A program made the position numbers and the translations under genes. Shown piece after piece: positions 1 through 6,791 of a stretch of DNA of 36,733 nt. The DNA is from Planctomycetota bacterium (lineage in GTDB: Bacteria > Planctomycetota > PLA2 > JAEUHO01), in the NCBI GenBank assembly GCA_030065025.1, contig JASJDY010000038.1:1-36733 (forward strand), written 5' to 3'. The notes below the pieces were generated by a model, which did not search any database, was not told where the DNA came from, and worked only from the letters and a program-made list of their open reading frames with translations. How positions within the stretch are numbered: position 1 is the stretch's first letter; the number at the start of each line of letters is the position of its first letter.

Positions 1-80
1 TGATCCCCCCTCTGACGAGCCTCGGCGATGAGATCGGGCGCGAAGACGAGCGAGAACCGCGCGACTCGGCCGGTGTTCAT
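1..80 (-). CDS. possible 5' end of a divergent gene, cut by the window edge
   Basis: An open frame runs on the minus strand from an ATG at 80-78 to the window edge, 26 codons with no stop, beginning MNTGRVARFSLVFAPDLIAE. No Shine-Dalgarno is visible before it. The product cannot be recognised from so little sequence. It is listed because the neighbouring plus-strand gene starts at 131 and a divergent gene would fit the spacing. It could equally be non-coding. Confidence 0.22.
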   Translation of the reverse strand, partial: MNTGRVARFSLVFAPDLIAEARQRGD

Positions 81-117
81 GCAACATGCGGGCTAGGGGG
101 CAATCGGGACCCTGCGG

Positions 118-123
118 TATCGT
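118..123 (+). promoter_or_regulatory. putative -10 box (TATCGT) for a leaderless mRNA
   Basis: TATCGT lies 7 nt before the ATG at 131, so the expected transcription start falls on or next to the start codon. There is no Shine-Dalgarno upstream of 131. It is one of six TANNNT boxes at 6-8 nt spacing in this window. No clear -35 box is seen. Confidence 0.4.
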
Positions 124-130
124 GCCCGAC

Positions 131-1618
131 ATGAGCCGCGTCGTCATCGCCGCGATCGTCCTCCTCGTCGCGGCCCACTTCGTGCTCACGCTCCAAGAGC
201 ACACCGGCGGCTCAGCCGGCACGACCTGGAGCGGTCCGCCGCTCCCCGTCGAGCGTCGGGTCGAGGACTGGTACGGCGTCTACGTCCTCGGCACGAAGGC
301 GGGCCACTCCGTCCGTATCGCGGAGCCGGCCTGGGTCGACGGCGAGGCGCGCGTGCGCACGATCGAGCGCGGTACATACCGACGGCAGGTAGGCGGCGTC
401 GAGCGCGAGGTCCGCACGTCGACGGAGGTGCACTACGGAGCGGAGCCGCCCCACCGTGTGGTGTGGGCCGCAAGCGAGGCGCGGAGCGGCGCAGATGTCC
501 GGCGTGTGGAGCTGACCGGCGGGCCGCCCTCGTACCGGGCACATATCACCGAGGACGGCCGCACGCGGACCATGAAGTACGACTACGAGCCGCCCACGTG
601 GACCGAGCGGGACGAGCCCCGCGCTTGGTTCTGCGAGCGGCGTCGCGTCGGCGACGCGCTCACGCACGGCGTCTTCGACTTCAACAGCCTCCACTGGGAC
701 TACCGCACGCTGCGCATCACAGGCATCCAAGTGGGAGCCGGTGGTGGCGCCGTGCCGCCAGTCTGCACGGTGAGCTACGGCACGCGCTACGGCTCGGGCA
801 AGGGTGTGCTCCGGATCGATGCGGCGGGCACCGTCCTCAGCGAGACGCATCTCGGCGATGTCGAGTGGCGCCTGGAGCCGCGGCATCAGGCGTGCCTTCC
901 CGGGTCGGCGGTCGAGGATCTCTTCTCGCTGTATCTGCCGGTGAATCGTCCCCTCGGGGATCCGCACAAGGTCGTGGAGCTCGTGCTCGAGCTGAGCGGC
1001 CCCGGGGTCGAGCGGATCCGCGACGCCCCGCACCTGTCCGCGACCTACGACACGGCCCGGGACGTCATGACGCTGAAGCTCGGCAAGGCTCACGATCCCG
1101 GCATCCGCATGACGGAGCTCGAGCGGGTCTACATGCAACAGCCGTCGGCGCGCTACCCCACGGAAGACCCAGCCGTCCAAGCCCTTGCGATGCGCGCCAT
1201 CGGCAGCGCCAAGTCGCCGCGTGAGAAGGTCCGGCGTCTTGTGGCCTTCGTGGAGGGTTACCTCGAGTACAGCTCCGGCGCAGAGCCGCTTTCCGTCCCC
1301 GACATCCTGCGCAGGCGCAAGGGCGTCTGCTGGCACCACGCGCTGCTCTTCACGACGCTCGCCCGCGCGGCCGGGCTGCCTGCAAGGACCGCGGTCGGGC
1401 TCGCCTACGCCGGCGACGGGCAGGGCCCGGGGGGCACACACGTGTTCTCGGCACACGCCTGGAACGAGGTCGTCTTGGACGGCGTATGGGTCGCGGTGGA
1501 TCCCACGTGGGGCCAGGTCGAGGTCGACGCCACGCACATCCGGCTGCGGAGCGGCCTCGTGACGGCGCTGAGCGGCACGCGGCTGCGCTGCGTACGGATC
1601 CGTACGAAGTCGCGCTGA
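131..1618 (+). CDS. secreted or membrane-anchored transglutaminase-like protein
   Basis: This 495-residue protein begins with a hydrophobic segment (about residues 4-21) that acts as a signal peptide or anchor, so the rest should lie outside the cytoplasm. The C-terminal part carries a transglutaminase-like (papain-fold) core. Cys400 lies in KGVCWHHA, His442 in SAHAWNEV and Asp457 in VDPTWGQ, which form the expected Cys-His-Asp triad. The long N-terminal half (about 30-330) has beta-rich composition and no motif I recognise. Family members act as proteases, peptide cross-linkers or peptidoglycan/peptide amidases; the substrate here is unknown. The ATG at 131 is preferred over one at 86 because the signal segment starts there and a TATCGT box sits 7 nt before it. 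The gene ends in a 16-bp palindrome. Confidence 0.88.
   Translation: MSRVVIAAIVLLVAAHFVLTLQEHTGGSAGTTWSGPPLPVERRVEDWYGVYVLGTKAGHSVRIAEPAWVDGEARVRTIERGTYRRQVGGVEREVRTSTEVHYGAEPPHRVVWAASEARSGADVRRVELTGGPPSYRAHITEDGRTRTMKYDYEPPTWTERDEPRAWFCERRRVGDALTHGVFDFNSLHWDYRTLRITGIQVGAGGGAVPPVCTVSYGTRYGSGKGVLRIDAAGTVLSETHLGDVEWRLEPRHQACLPGSAVEDLFSLYLPVNRPLGDPHKVVELVLELSGPGVERIRDAPHLSATYDTARDVMTLKLGKAHDPGIRMTELERVYMQQPSARYPTEDPAVQALAMRAIGSAKSPREKVRRLVAFVEGYLEYSSGAEPLSVPDILRRRKGVCWHHALLFTTLARAAGLPARTAVGLAYAGDGQGPGGTHVFSAHAWNEVVLDGVWVAVDPTWGQVEVDATHIRLRSGLVTALSGTRLRCVRIRTKSR
1591..1606. repeat. 16-bp perfect palindrome upstream of the selenoprotein gene
   Basis: CGTACGGATCCGTACG reads identically on both strands, and a third CGTACG follows at 1624-1629. 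The palindrome lies within the last codons of the transglutaminase-like gene, 45-60 bp before the ATG at 1651 and just upstream of a TATGCT box at 1637. It could be an operator for the small gene downstream; it could also reflect Arg/Thr/Lys codon choice. No regulator is identified. Confidence 0.3.
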
Positions 1619-1636
1619 CGACCCGTACGACGCGTG

Positions 1637-1642
1637 TATGCT
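1637..1642 (+). promoter_or_regulatory. putative -10 box (TATGCT) for a leaderless mRNA
   Basis: TATGCT stands 8 nt before the ATG at 1651, with a CTGACG-like sequence about 17-18 nt further upstream. No Shine-Dalgarno precedes the ATG. This supports the start codon and independent transcription of the ArsC-like gene. Confidence 0.42.
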
Positions 1643-1650
1643 CCCGCGCC

Positions 1651-1998
1651 ATGAGCACCACCCTCTTCTTCAAAAGCACCTGAAGCTCGTGCCGTGAGCC
1701 GAAGGCGCTGGTCCAGCGCCTCGCCCCCGACGCGACCCTCCGCAACTACGCCAAGGAAGGCCTGACGCGCGCCGAGATCGAGCGCATCGTGAAGGCCGCG
1801 GGCGGCACCGCCGACGTCCTCAACACCCGCCACAAGACGGCGAAGGAGAGCGGCTGGAAGGACAAGGCGCCGTCGAAGACGGCCTTCCTGAAGGCCGCTG
1901 TCGAAGAGAACAACCTGCTGCGACGACCGATCCTCGTGAAGGGCTCGAAGGTCGTGGTGGGCAAGGACCTCGACGCCATCCGCGATCTCCTCGTCTGA
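1651..1998 (+). CDS. probable selenoprotein, ArsC/Spx-family thioredoxin-fold reductase (TGA at 1681 read as Sec)
   Basis: The frame from ATG 1651 to the stop at 1996-1998 contains one internal TGA, codon 11 (1681-1683). Read as selenocysteine it gives a 115-residue protein with strand LFFKST, then U11-S-S-C14, a UxxC redox motif in place of the CxxC or Cys of ArsC/YffB/Spx proteins. Downstream the family pattern continues: VLNTRHKTAKE (compare LLNTR...) and LLRRPILVKGSKVVVGKD (the cis-Pro and glycine-rich segment). Length matches the family. Coding continues in the same frame on both sides of TGA, and a SECIS-like hairpin follows it. Family members reduce arsenate, act as thiol reductases or bind RNA polymerase; the substrate here is unknown. 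No selA, selB, selC or selD gene lies in the window. The alternative is a nonsense mutation in a Cys codon (TGC/TGT to TGA), which is less likely given the hairpin and the intact downstream frame. Confidence 0.85.
1698..1724 (+). promoter_or_regulatory. bacterial SECIS-like stem-loop downstream of TGA 1681
   Basis: GGCGCU (1704-1709) pairs with AGCGCC (1715-1720) around the loop GGUCC (1710-1714). CGA (1700-1702) can extend the stem to UCG (1721-1723) across a single bulged A at 1703. The loop starts 26 nt after the TGA. The Escherichia coli fdhF SECIS also has a GGUC apical loop on a GC-rich stem with one bulge at comparable distance, which is what SelB recognises. The element lies inside the coding region, as expected for bacteria. 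Confidence 0.75.
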
Positions 1999-2100
1999 GA
2001 GGCGGAACGCCCCCTACAGCCACGGATTCCTCGGGGTTCCCCTGCTCCAGAGCTACACTCCCGCCGTCTCAGCAGCTTCGGCGCGGATACCCCTCACCTC

Positions 2101-2964
2101 ATGGCAACCAGCGCCGATCTCCGGCTCAACTGGACCAACACGCTCTTCCTGGCCTTCGCCCACCTCGCGGCGGCCGGCGGCGTCGTCTGGATGATCCTCG
2201 CCCAGTTTTCATGGTGGACCGTCGGCCTCGCCGTGCTCTGGATGGCGCTCTGCAGCATCTCGATCACGGGCGGCTACCACCGCCTGTTCGCGCACCGCGC
2301 CTACAAGGCGAGCCCGTGGCTTCGAGGTCTCTATCTCCTCTTCGGTGCTGCAAGCGTCCAGAACTCCGCCATCATGTGGAGCGCGGATCACCGCCGCCAT
2401 CACAGCTTCACCGACACGGATCGCGATCCGTACAACGCCAAGAAGGGCTTCTGGTGGTCCCACGTCGGCTGGGTGCTGCACGAGGACACACGCGCACAGG
2501 AAGACCCGCGCGTGAAGGATCTTCAGGGTGACTCACTCGTCGCCCTCCAGCACCGCTACTACATACCGTTGGCCCTGGTCATGGGCGCGCTACTCCCGAT
2601 GGCGATCGGCTTTGCGTGGGGTGACGCGATCGGCGCGCTCCTCGTCGCCGGCTTCCTGCGGCTCGTCGTGCAGTGGCACAGCACCTTCTGCATCAACTCG
2701 ATCGCGCACATGATCGGCAAGCCCACGTACAACCCGGAGAACACGGCGCGCGACTCCTGGCTCGTTGCGCTGTTCACCTGGGGTGAGGGCTACCACAGCT
2801 TCCACCACAAGTTCCAGGCGGACTACCGCAACGGACACCGCTGGTTCCACTTCGACCCGACGAAGTGGATCGTGTGGCTCCTGTCGAAGGTCGGCGTGAC
2901 CTCGGACCTTCGTCGCACATCGGATGCGGCCATCGCCCGCGCACGGAGCGCCGCCAGCACGTAG
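2101..2964 (+). CDS. membrane fatty acid (acyl-CoA/acyl-lipid delta-9 type) desaturase
   Basis: A 287-residue integral membrane di-iron desaturase. The three histidine boxes of the stearoyl-CoA desaturase family are intact: H60-RLFA-H65, H97-RR-HH101 and H232-SF-HH236, plus the CINSIAH segment (198-203) typical of the family. Hydrophobic segments flank the boxes (about 12-35, 40-57, 155-190). It should introduce a cis double bond into a saturated acyl chain at the cytoplasmic membrane, using an external electron donor; none is fused here. Length is usual for bacterial DesC-type enzymes. The ATG at 2101 has no good Shine-Dalgarno; a TACACT sequence near 2056 could be a -10 box. The next gene starts 9 nt after its stop. 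Confidence 0.95.
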   Translation: MATSADLRLNWTNTLFLAFAHLAAAGGVVWMILAQFSWWTVGLAVLWMALCSISITGGYHRLFAHRAYKASPWLRGLYLLFGAASVQNSAIMWSADHRRHHSFTDTDRDPYNAKKGFWWSHVGWVLHEDTRAQEDPRVKDLQGDSLVALQHRYYIPLALVMGALLPMAIGFAWGDAIGALLVAGFLRLVVQWHSTFCINSIAHMIGKPTYNPENTARDSWLVALFTWGEGYHSFHHKFQADYRNGHRWFHFDPTKWIVWLLSKVGVTSDLRRTSDAAIARARSAAST

Positions 2965-2967
2965 GAT
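2962..2967 (+). promoter_or_regulatory. TAGGAT box 6 nt before the GTG start
   Basis: TAGGAT overlaps the stop codon of the desaturase gene and precedes the GTG at 2974 by 6 nt. It can be read as a -10 box for a leaderless mRNA or, through its AGGA core, as a Shine-Dalgarno. The two readings cannot be separated from sequence alone. Confidence 0.3.
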
Positions 2968-2973
2968 CGACGC

Positions 2974-4692
2974 GTGCGCACCGCCGCCGTCATCCTCCTG
3001 CTCTTGCTTGCTGCCGCCTCACGGACACCCGATGCGCACGCAGGACCCGACGACCGCCCGGGGGCCGAGGTCCACAAGGCCTTCAACGATCTCTATCCGG
3101 CGGCCTTCCGCGCCCAGGTCAACGCCGCCATCGAGCGGGGCAAGGCGTGGCTCCTGGGCAGCCAGCGCGCCAACGGCAGCTGGGGCTTCTTCACCAGCCA
3201 CCCGGCCTACCCGATGGGCTCCACCGGGCTCGCGCTGCTCACCCTCCTGAAGTGCGGCGTGCCGGCAGACCACCCCGCCGTGACGAAGGCCTTCGCCTAT
3301 CTCCGCAAGCTACCGATGCGGCGCGTCTACAGCGTCTCGGTGCTGTTGATGGCGCTGGACGCGAAGTACGCCCCGGCGCGTGATCCCTTCGCCGTCGATC
3401 GCTTCGATCGCTACGGCAACCGCAACACGAAGGACCCGTGCAGCGAGACCATCACGCCCGAGGACCGAGCCTGGATGGAGGAGGGCGTCGCCTACCTGCG
3501 CGAACACCAGCGCGCGGAGGGTACGTGGCGCTACCCGCGCGGCGACTTCGACCTCTCCAACACGCAGTTTGCGCTCCTCGGTCTGCATGCTGCCTCCCGC
3601 TGCGGAACGAAGGTGCCCCAGCGGGTCTGGCTCGACGCTCTCCGGTTCGTCCTCGAGCACCAGGAGAAGACCGGCGAGCCGGTGATGTACAAGGCGAACG
3701 AGGTCCGCGGCCGCTACCGCTTCGAGTGGACCGAGCGCGCGATCGCGCGCGGCTTCCGCTACGACAAGGACACGGTGCGTGTTTCGGCCTCGATGACGAC
3801 CGCGGGCCTGGCCTGTCTCGTCATCTGCCAGAGCAGGCTCTGGCGCGTACGCGCGTTCACGGGTCGCCTGCGGGCCGACACACGCCGCGGCGTGCGCGAC
3901 GCCATGGCCTGGCTGCAGCAGAACTTCAGCGTGACCACCAACACGGGCGGCTCGCAGTGGTGGCTGACCTACTACCTCTACGGCCTCGAGCGCGCCGGCA
4001 TCCTCGGACGCTTCCGGTTCCTCGGAACGCGCGACTGGTACAAGGAAGGCGCGGACTACCTGCTCGAGAGGCAGGGGCCCGGCGGCTACTGGCGCACGGG
4101 CACCCAGTGGGAGGCCAGCTGCTTCGCCCTCCTCTTCCTGAAGCGCGCGACGGCCCGCATGAAGGCTCCGGTCATCACCCCCAGCGGCGCGTCGGACGGC
4201 GCGATGCCCGCCGAGAGCGCGAAGCGCCCCAAGCCGAAGGCGCCGCGCGTCCGGCCCGCCTCCCCCACCGCGCTCGCCATCGCGGTGGCTCGCGCCATCA
4301 AACGGCTGGAGGATCGAGACCCGAACGTGGTCTTCCAGGCGGCGAATACGCTTGGCTGGCTAGGCCACCTGCGGGCCGCTGGACCCCTCGTCCGCGTGCT
4401 GAAGTTCCACGCCGACGCGGACGCGCGCACCGCCGCCGCGGGCGCGCTGGGTCGCCTGAAAGCCGCGGACGCCGTGCCGGCGCTGATCGACGCGCTGGAC
4501 GACGGCGACACCCTCGTCCGCTACGCCGCGGAGGCCGCGCTGCTGCAGGTCACGGGCCACCGGCCGATCGGCCGCCTGCGCTCGACGGAGAAGCGGAACG
4601 ACCGGGTGCGGCTCCAGAAGGCCTGGCGCGAGCACTGGCGAGCGAACGAAGATCGGATTCGTGCCCGCCTCGAGCAACCGAAGGGAACGTAG
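2974..4692 (+). CDS. secreted terpene-cyclase-like toroid plus HEAT-repeat protein
   Basis: A 572-residue protein with a signal peptide (residues 1 to about 23, leucine-rich core then DAHA). Residues about 45-390 contain repeated helical motifs of the squalene-cyclase/prenyltransferase alpha-alpha toroid, such as AWLLGSQRANGSWGFF, EGTWRYPRGDFDLSNTQF and YLLERQGPGGYW. A Lys/Pro/Ala linker (about 392-430) leads into two to three HEAT repeats (about 430-535). The tail LQKAWREHWRANEDRI matches a Trp-containing ending seen in two other proteins here. The catalytic DxDD of squalene cyclases is not evident, so a binding or scaffolding role outside the cytoplasm is more likely than cyclisation. It starts at GTG 2974, 9 nt after the desaturase gene, and is followed by a terminator-like hairpin. 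Confidence 0.85.
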   Translation: MRTAAVILLLLLAAASRTPDAHAGPDDRPGAEVHKAFNDLYPAAFRAQVNAAIERGKAWLLGSQRANGSWGFFTSHPAYPMGSTGLALLTLLKCGVPADHPAVTKAFAYLRKLPMRRVYSVSVLLMALDAKYAPARDPFAVDRFDRYGNRNTKDPCSETITPEDRAWMEEGVAYLREHQRAEGTWRYPRGDFDLSNTQFALLGLHAASRCGTKVPQRVWLDALRFVLEHQEKTGEPVMYKANEVRGRYRFEWTERAIARGFRYDKDTVRVSASMTTAGLACLVICQSRLWRVRAFTGRLRADTRRGVRDAMAWLQQNFSVTTNTGGSQWWLTYYLYGLERAGILGRFRFLGTRDWYKEGADYLLERQGPGGYWRTGTQWEASCFALLFLKRATARMKAPVITPSGASDGAMPAESAKRPKPKAPRVRPASPTALAIAVARAIKRLEDRDPNVVFQAANTLGWLGHLRAAGPLVRVLKFHADADARTAAAGALGRLKAADAVPALIDALDDGDTLVRYAAEAALLQVTGHRPIGRLRSTEKRNDRVRLQKAWREHWRANEDRIRARLEQPKGT

Positions 4693-4718
4693 CGCCGCCG
4701 GCGCACGTACATCTGTCG

Positions 4719-4741
4719 GGGGAGCGCGGAGCTCCCCGTTT
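4719..4741 (+). terminator. GC-rich hairpin, probable terminator
   Basis: GGGGAGC (4719-4725) pairs perfectly with GCTCCCC (4731-4737) around a 5-nt loop and is followed by GTTT. It lies 27 nt after the stop of the toroid/HEAT gene. The T run is short, so termination efficiency is uncertain. Confidence 0.55.
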
Positions 4742-4991
4742 CCCGAGGGCCCTCCGATGACCTACGCACGCCTCATCGCCGTGATCGCCACGCAGCCGCG
4801 CGGCGCGTCCGCGCGTGCGTGGATGCCCATCGGCTTCGTTCCGGCCCCGGGCCTCGTCGCGTAGCGCTCCGCCGCCACGCCAGTCGCCGAGGCCCTCTTC
4901 CCTCTCCGGGCGCGAGCCCGAATTCCCCCGTTTCCCCCGTCCGTTTCCAAGTGGCTCACGCTAGACCACGGTTTCCCCCATCGAGATCGTC
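4742..4991. other. intergenic region before the ABC exporter operon
   Basis: No gene is supported here. A 35-codon frame from ATG 4757 to TAG 4862-4864 has a GAGGG seven nt before it, but its product looks like random GC-rich translation. The second half is pyrimidine-rich, with TTTCCCCC occurring at about 4930 and again near 4971 before the ATG at 4992. This stretch should contain the promoter of the exporter operon, but no convincing box can be named. Confidence 0.5.
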
Positions 4992-6791
4992 ATGGAACCC
5001 GCCCGCGATCCTGCCGAGCGCGACATCCCCGAAGTCCAGAACCTCGCGACCCTCAAGCGTCTCGTGGGTCGCTTCGCGTACGTCAAGTGGGGTGCTGCGA
5101 CCGTCTTCCTGATCCTGCTCGTGCGCAGCGCGCTCGAGATCGCGCACCCGCTGCTGATCGCGATCGTCGTCGACGAGCTCGTCGGCTTCGAGGGCACCAA
5201 CGCAGGGCTGCCGGATGGCTTCGTCCGCATGCTCGTGTTCCTAGGGGTCGTCATCGCGGCGCGAGGCCTGCTGTTCTACGCCTCGGGCACCATGGCGGCG
5301 CGCGTCAGCATGGACGTGGAGAACCGCCTGCGGACGGACCTGTTCACGCAGGTGATGAACCTGCGCTTCACCTACCACGACAAGAACCGCAGCGGCGCGA
5401 CGATCGTGCGCAGCCTGCGCGACATGGAGAAGGCCCGGCACTTCTTCCGCGAAGTGTGGTTCGGCTGGCTCGAGATCACGCTTCTCGTCATCGCGGTGTT
5501 CGCGGCCGCGTTCTGGACGCACTGGACCTACGGCCTGCTGATCGTGGGCACCTTCGGGCCCGGCATCCTGGGCTCGGTGCTGATCGGCCGGCGCGTCGCC
5601 CAGCTCGATCGCACGGTGAGCGAGGACTACGACACCGTCACGACCGCGCTGCAGGAGAACGTGGCCGGTGCGCGCGTCGTGCGTGCGTTCGGACGCGAGT
5701 CCCAGGAGGTCCAGAAGTTCGGCTCGCGCATGGACGCGCTGTCCACGAGCTGGGTCAACCTCGAGCGCTACTGGACCGGCACGCTCGTGCTGCTTCACCA
5801 CTTCTTCCACGTTGCCGTACCGGCGGTCGTGCTGCTGGGCGCGTGGCGCGTGTCCCAGGGCGTGGGCGGCATCGGCGAGGTGACGGCGGTGCTGCTGTAC
5901 TGCCGGACGGTGGGCCAGCGCCTCCGGCCGCTCACGCGCCTGGTGATCCTCGGCCAGCAGGCGACAGCCAGCGCCAGTCGCGTGTTCGAGGTGCTCGACG
6001 AGACCGACCGCGTGCCGCAGCCGGCGAACCCCAAGCAACTGCCCGCCGAGGGCGGCAGCCTGGTGCTCGAGGACGTGCGCTTCTGCTACGGCAAGGGCGA
6101 CGAGGTGCTGCGCGGGGTCTCCCTGGAGGTGCCCGCCGGCGGCTCCCTGGGGATCATCGGCCCCACCGGCGCAGGCAAGAGCACGCTCGTGCAGCTGCTG
6201 CCGCGCTTCTACGACCCGAACGCCGGCGCGATCCGGCTCGACGGCGTCGATCTGCGGGAGCTGGACGTGCACGAGCTGCGCGCCGCCGTGGGCCTCGTGT
6301 TCCAGGAGGCGTTCCTGTTCTCGGGCACCGTCTCGGAGAACGTGGCGTACGGCCGGCCCGGCATCACGCAGGAGGAGATCGAGCGTTGCGTGGCGCTCGC
6401 CGCCGGACACGAGTTCGTCTCCGAGCTGCCGGACGGCTACGACACGATCGTCGGCGAGCGCGGCGTCAGCCTCTCGGGCGGCCAGCGGCAGCGCCTGACG
6501 ATCGCGCGGGCGCTCGCGCTCGATCCTCGCGTCCTGATCTTCGACGACGCGACGGCGAGCGTGGATGCCGTCACGGAGAAGAAGCTCTTCGAGGGCATCC
6601 GTTCGGCTGCGGCCGGACGGACGACCCTCGTCATCAGCCAGCGCGTGACGTCCGTGCGCTGGTGCGACCGCATCGCGGTCCTCGACGGCGGCCTCATCAC
6701 GGCCGTCGGCAGTCACGCGGAGCTGCTCGAGAGCAGCCCGCTCTACCGGGAGATCCACAGCTACCAGCAGCTCACGGGAGTCCAGTCGTGA
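4992..6791 (+). CDS. ABC exporter half-transporter, degenerate-site subunit
   Basis: A 599-residue fusion of a six-helix exporter membrane domain (about 35-340) and an ATPase domain (about 355-590). Walker A GPTGAGKST contains Lys396 and the signature LSGGQ (494-498) is canonical. The Walker B carboxylate normally Glu is Asp519 (FDDAT) and the switch His is Gln550 (VISQRV), so ATP bound at its own site should be hydrolysed poorly. These are the substitutions known in the degenerate subunit of heterodimeric exporters such as TM287/288. The stop overlaps the GTG of the next gene by 4 nt, so the two subunits are translationally coupled and should pair. The substrate (lipid, drug or peptide) cannot be told. 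The ATG at 4992 has only a weak GAGA before it. Confidence 0.95.
   Translation: MEPARDPAERDIPEVQNLATLKRLVGRFAYVKWGAATVFLILLVRSALEIAHPLLIAIVVDELVGFEGTNAGLPDGFVRMLVFLGVVIAARGLLFYASGTMAARVSMDVENRLRTDLFTQVMNLRFTYHDKNRSGATIVRSLRDMEKARHFFREVWFGWLEITLLVIAVFAAAFWTHWTYGLLIVGTFGPGILGSVLIGRRVAQLDRTVSEDYDTVTTALQENVAGARVVRAFGRESQEVQKFGSRMDALSTSWVNLERYWTGTLVLLHHFFHVAVPAVVLLGAWRVSQGVGGIGEVTAVLLYCRTVGQRLRPLTRLVILGQQATASASRVFEVLDETDRVPQPANPKQLPAEGGSLVLEDVRFCYGKGDEVLRGVSLEVPAGGSLGIIGPTGAGKSTLVQLLPRFYDPNAGAIRLDGVDLRELDVHELRAAVGLVFQEAFLFSGTVSENVAYGRPGITQEEIERCVALAAGHEFVSELPDGYDTIVGERGVSLSGGQRQRLTIARALALDPRVLIFDDATASVDAVTEKKLFEGIRSAAAGRTTLVISQRVTSVRWCDRIAVLDGGLITAVGSHAELLESSPLYREIHSYQQLTGVQS

Noticed and set aside
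212-1537. Long antisense frame across the transglutaminase gene
   Set aside because: No motif or signal peptide, composition typical of GC-rich shadow translation, and the sense strand carries a clear catalytic triad.
1651-1998. Reading TGA 1681 as tryptophan (alternative genetic code) or the gene as a plain pseudogene
   Set aside because: Many other genes in the window end at TGA, so TGA is a normal stop. Trp would be misplaced at a catalytic Cys position. The frame stays intact on both sides and a SECIS-like hairpin follows.
4757-4864. 35-codon small gene before the exporter operon
   Set aside because: Only a weak GAGGG precedes it; the product has no hydrophobic segment or motif and looks like chance translation.
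5087-6787. Very long open frame reading into the second ABC gene from within the first
   Set aside because: The part before GTG 6788 is Arg/Ala-rich out-of-frame translation of the first transporter gene; the real second subunit begins at the GTGA overlap.
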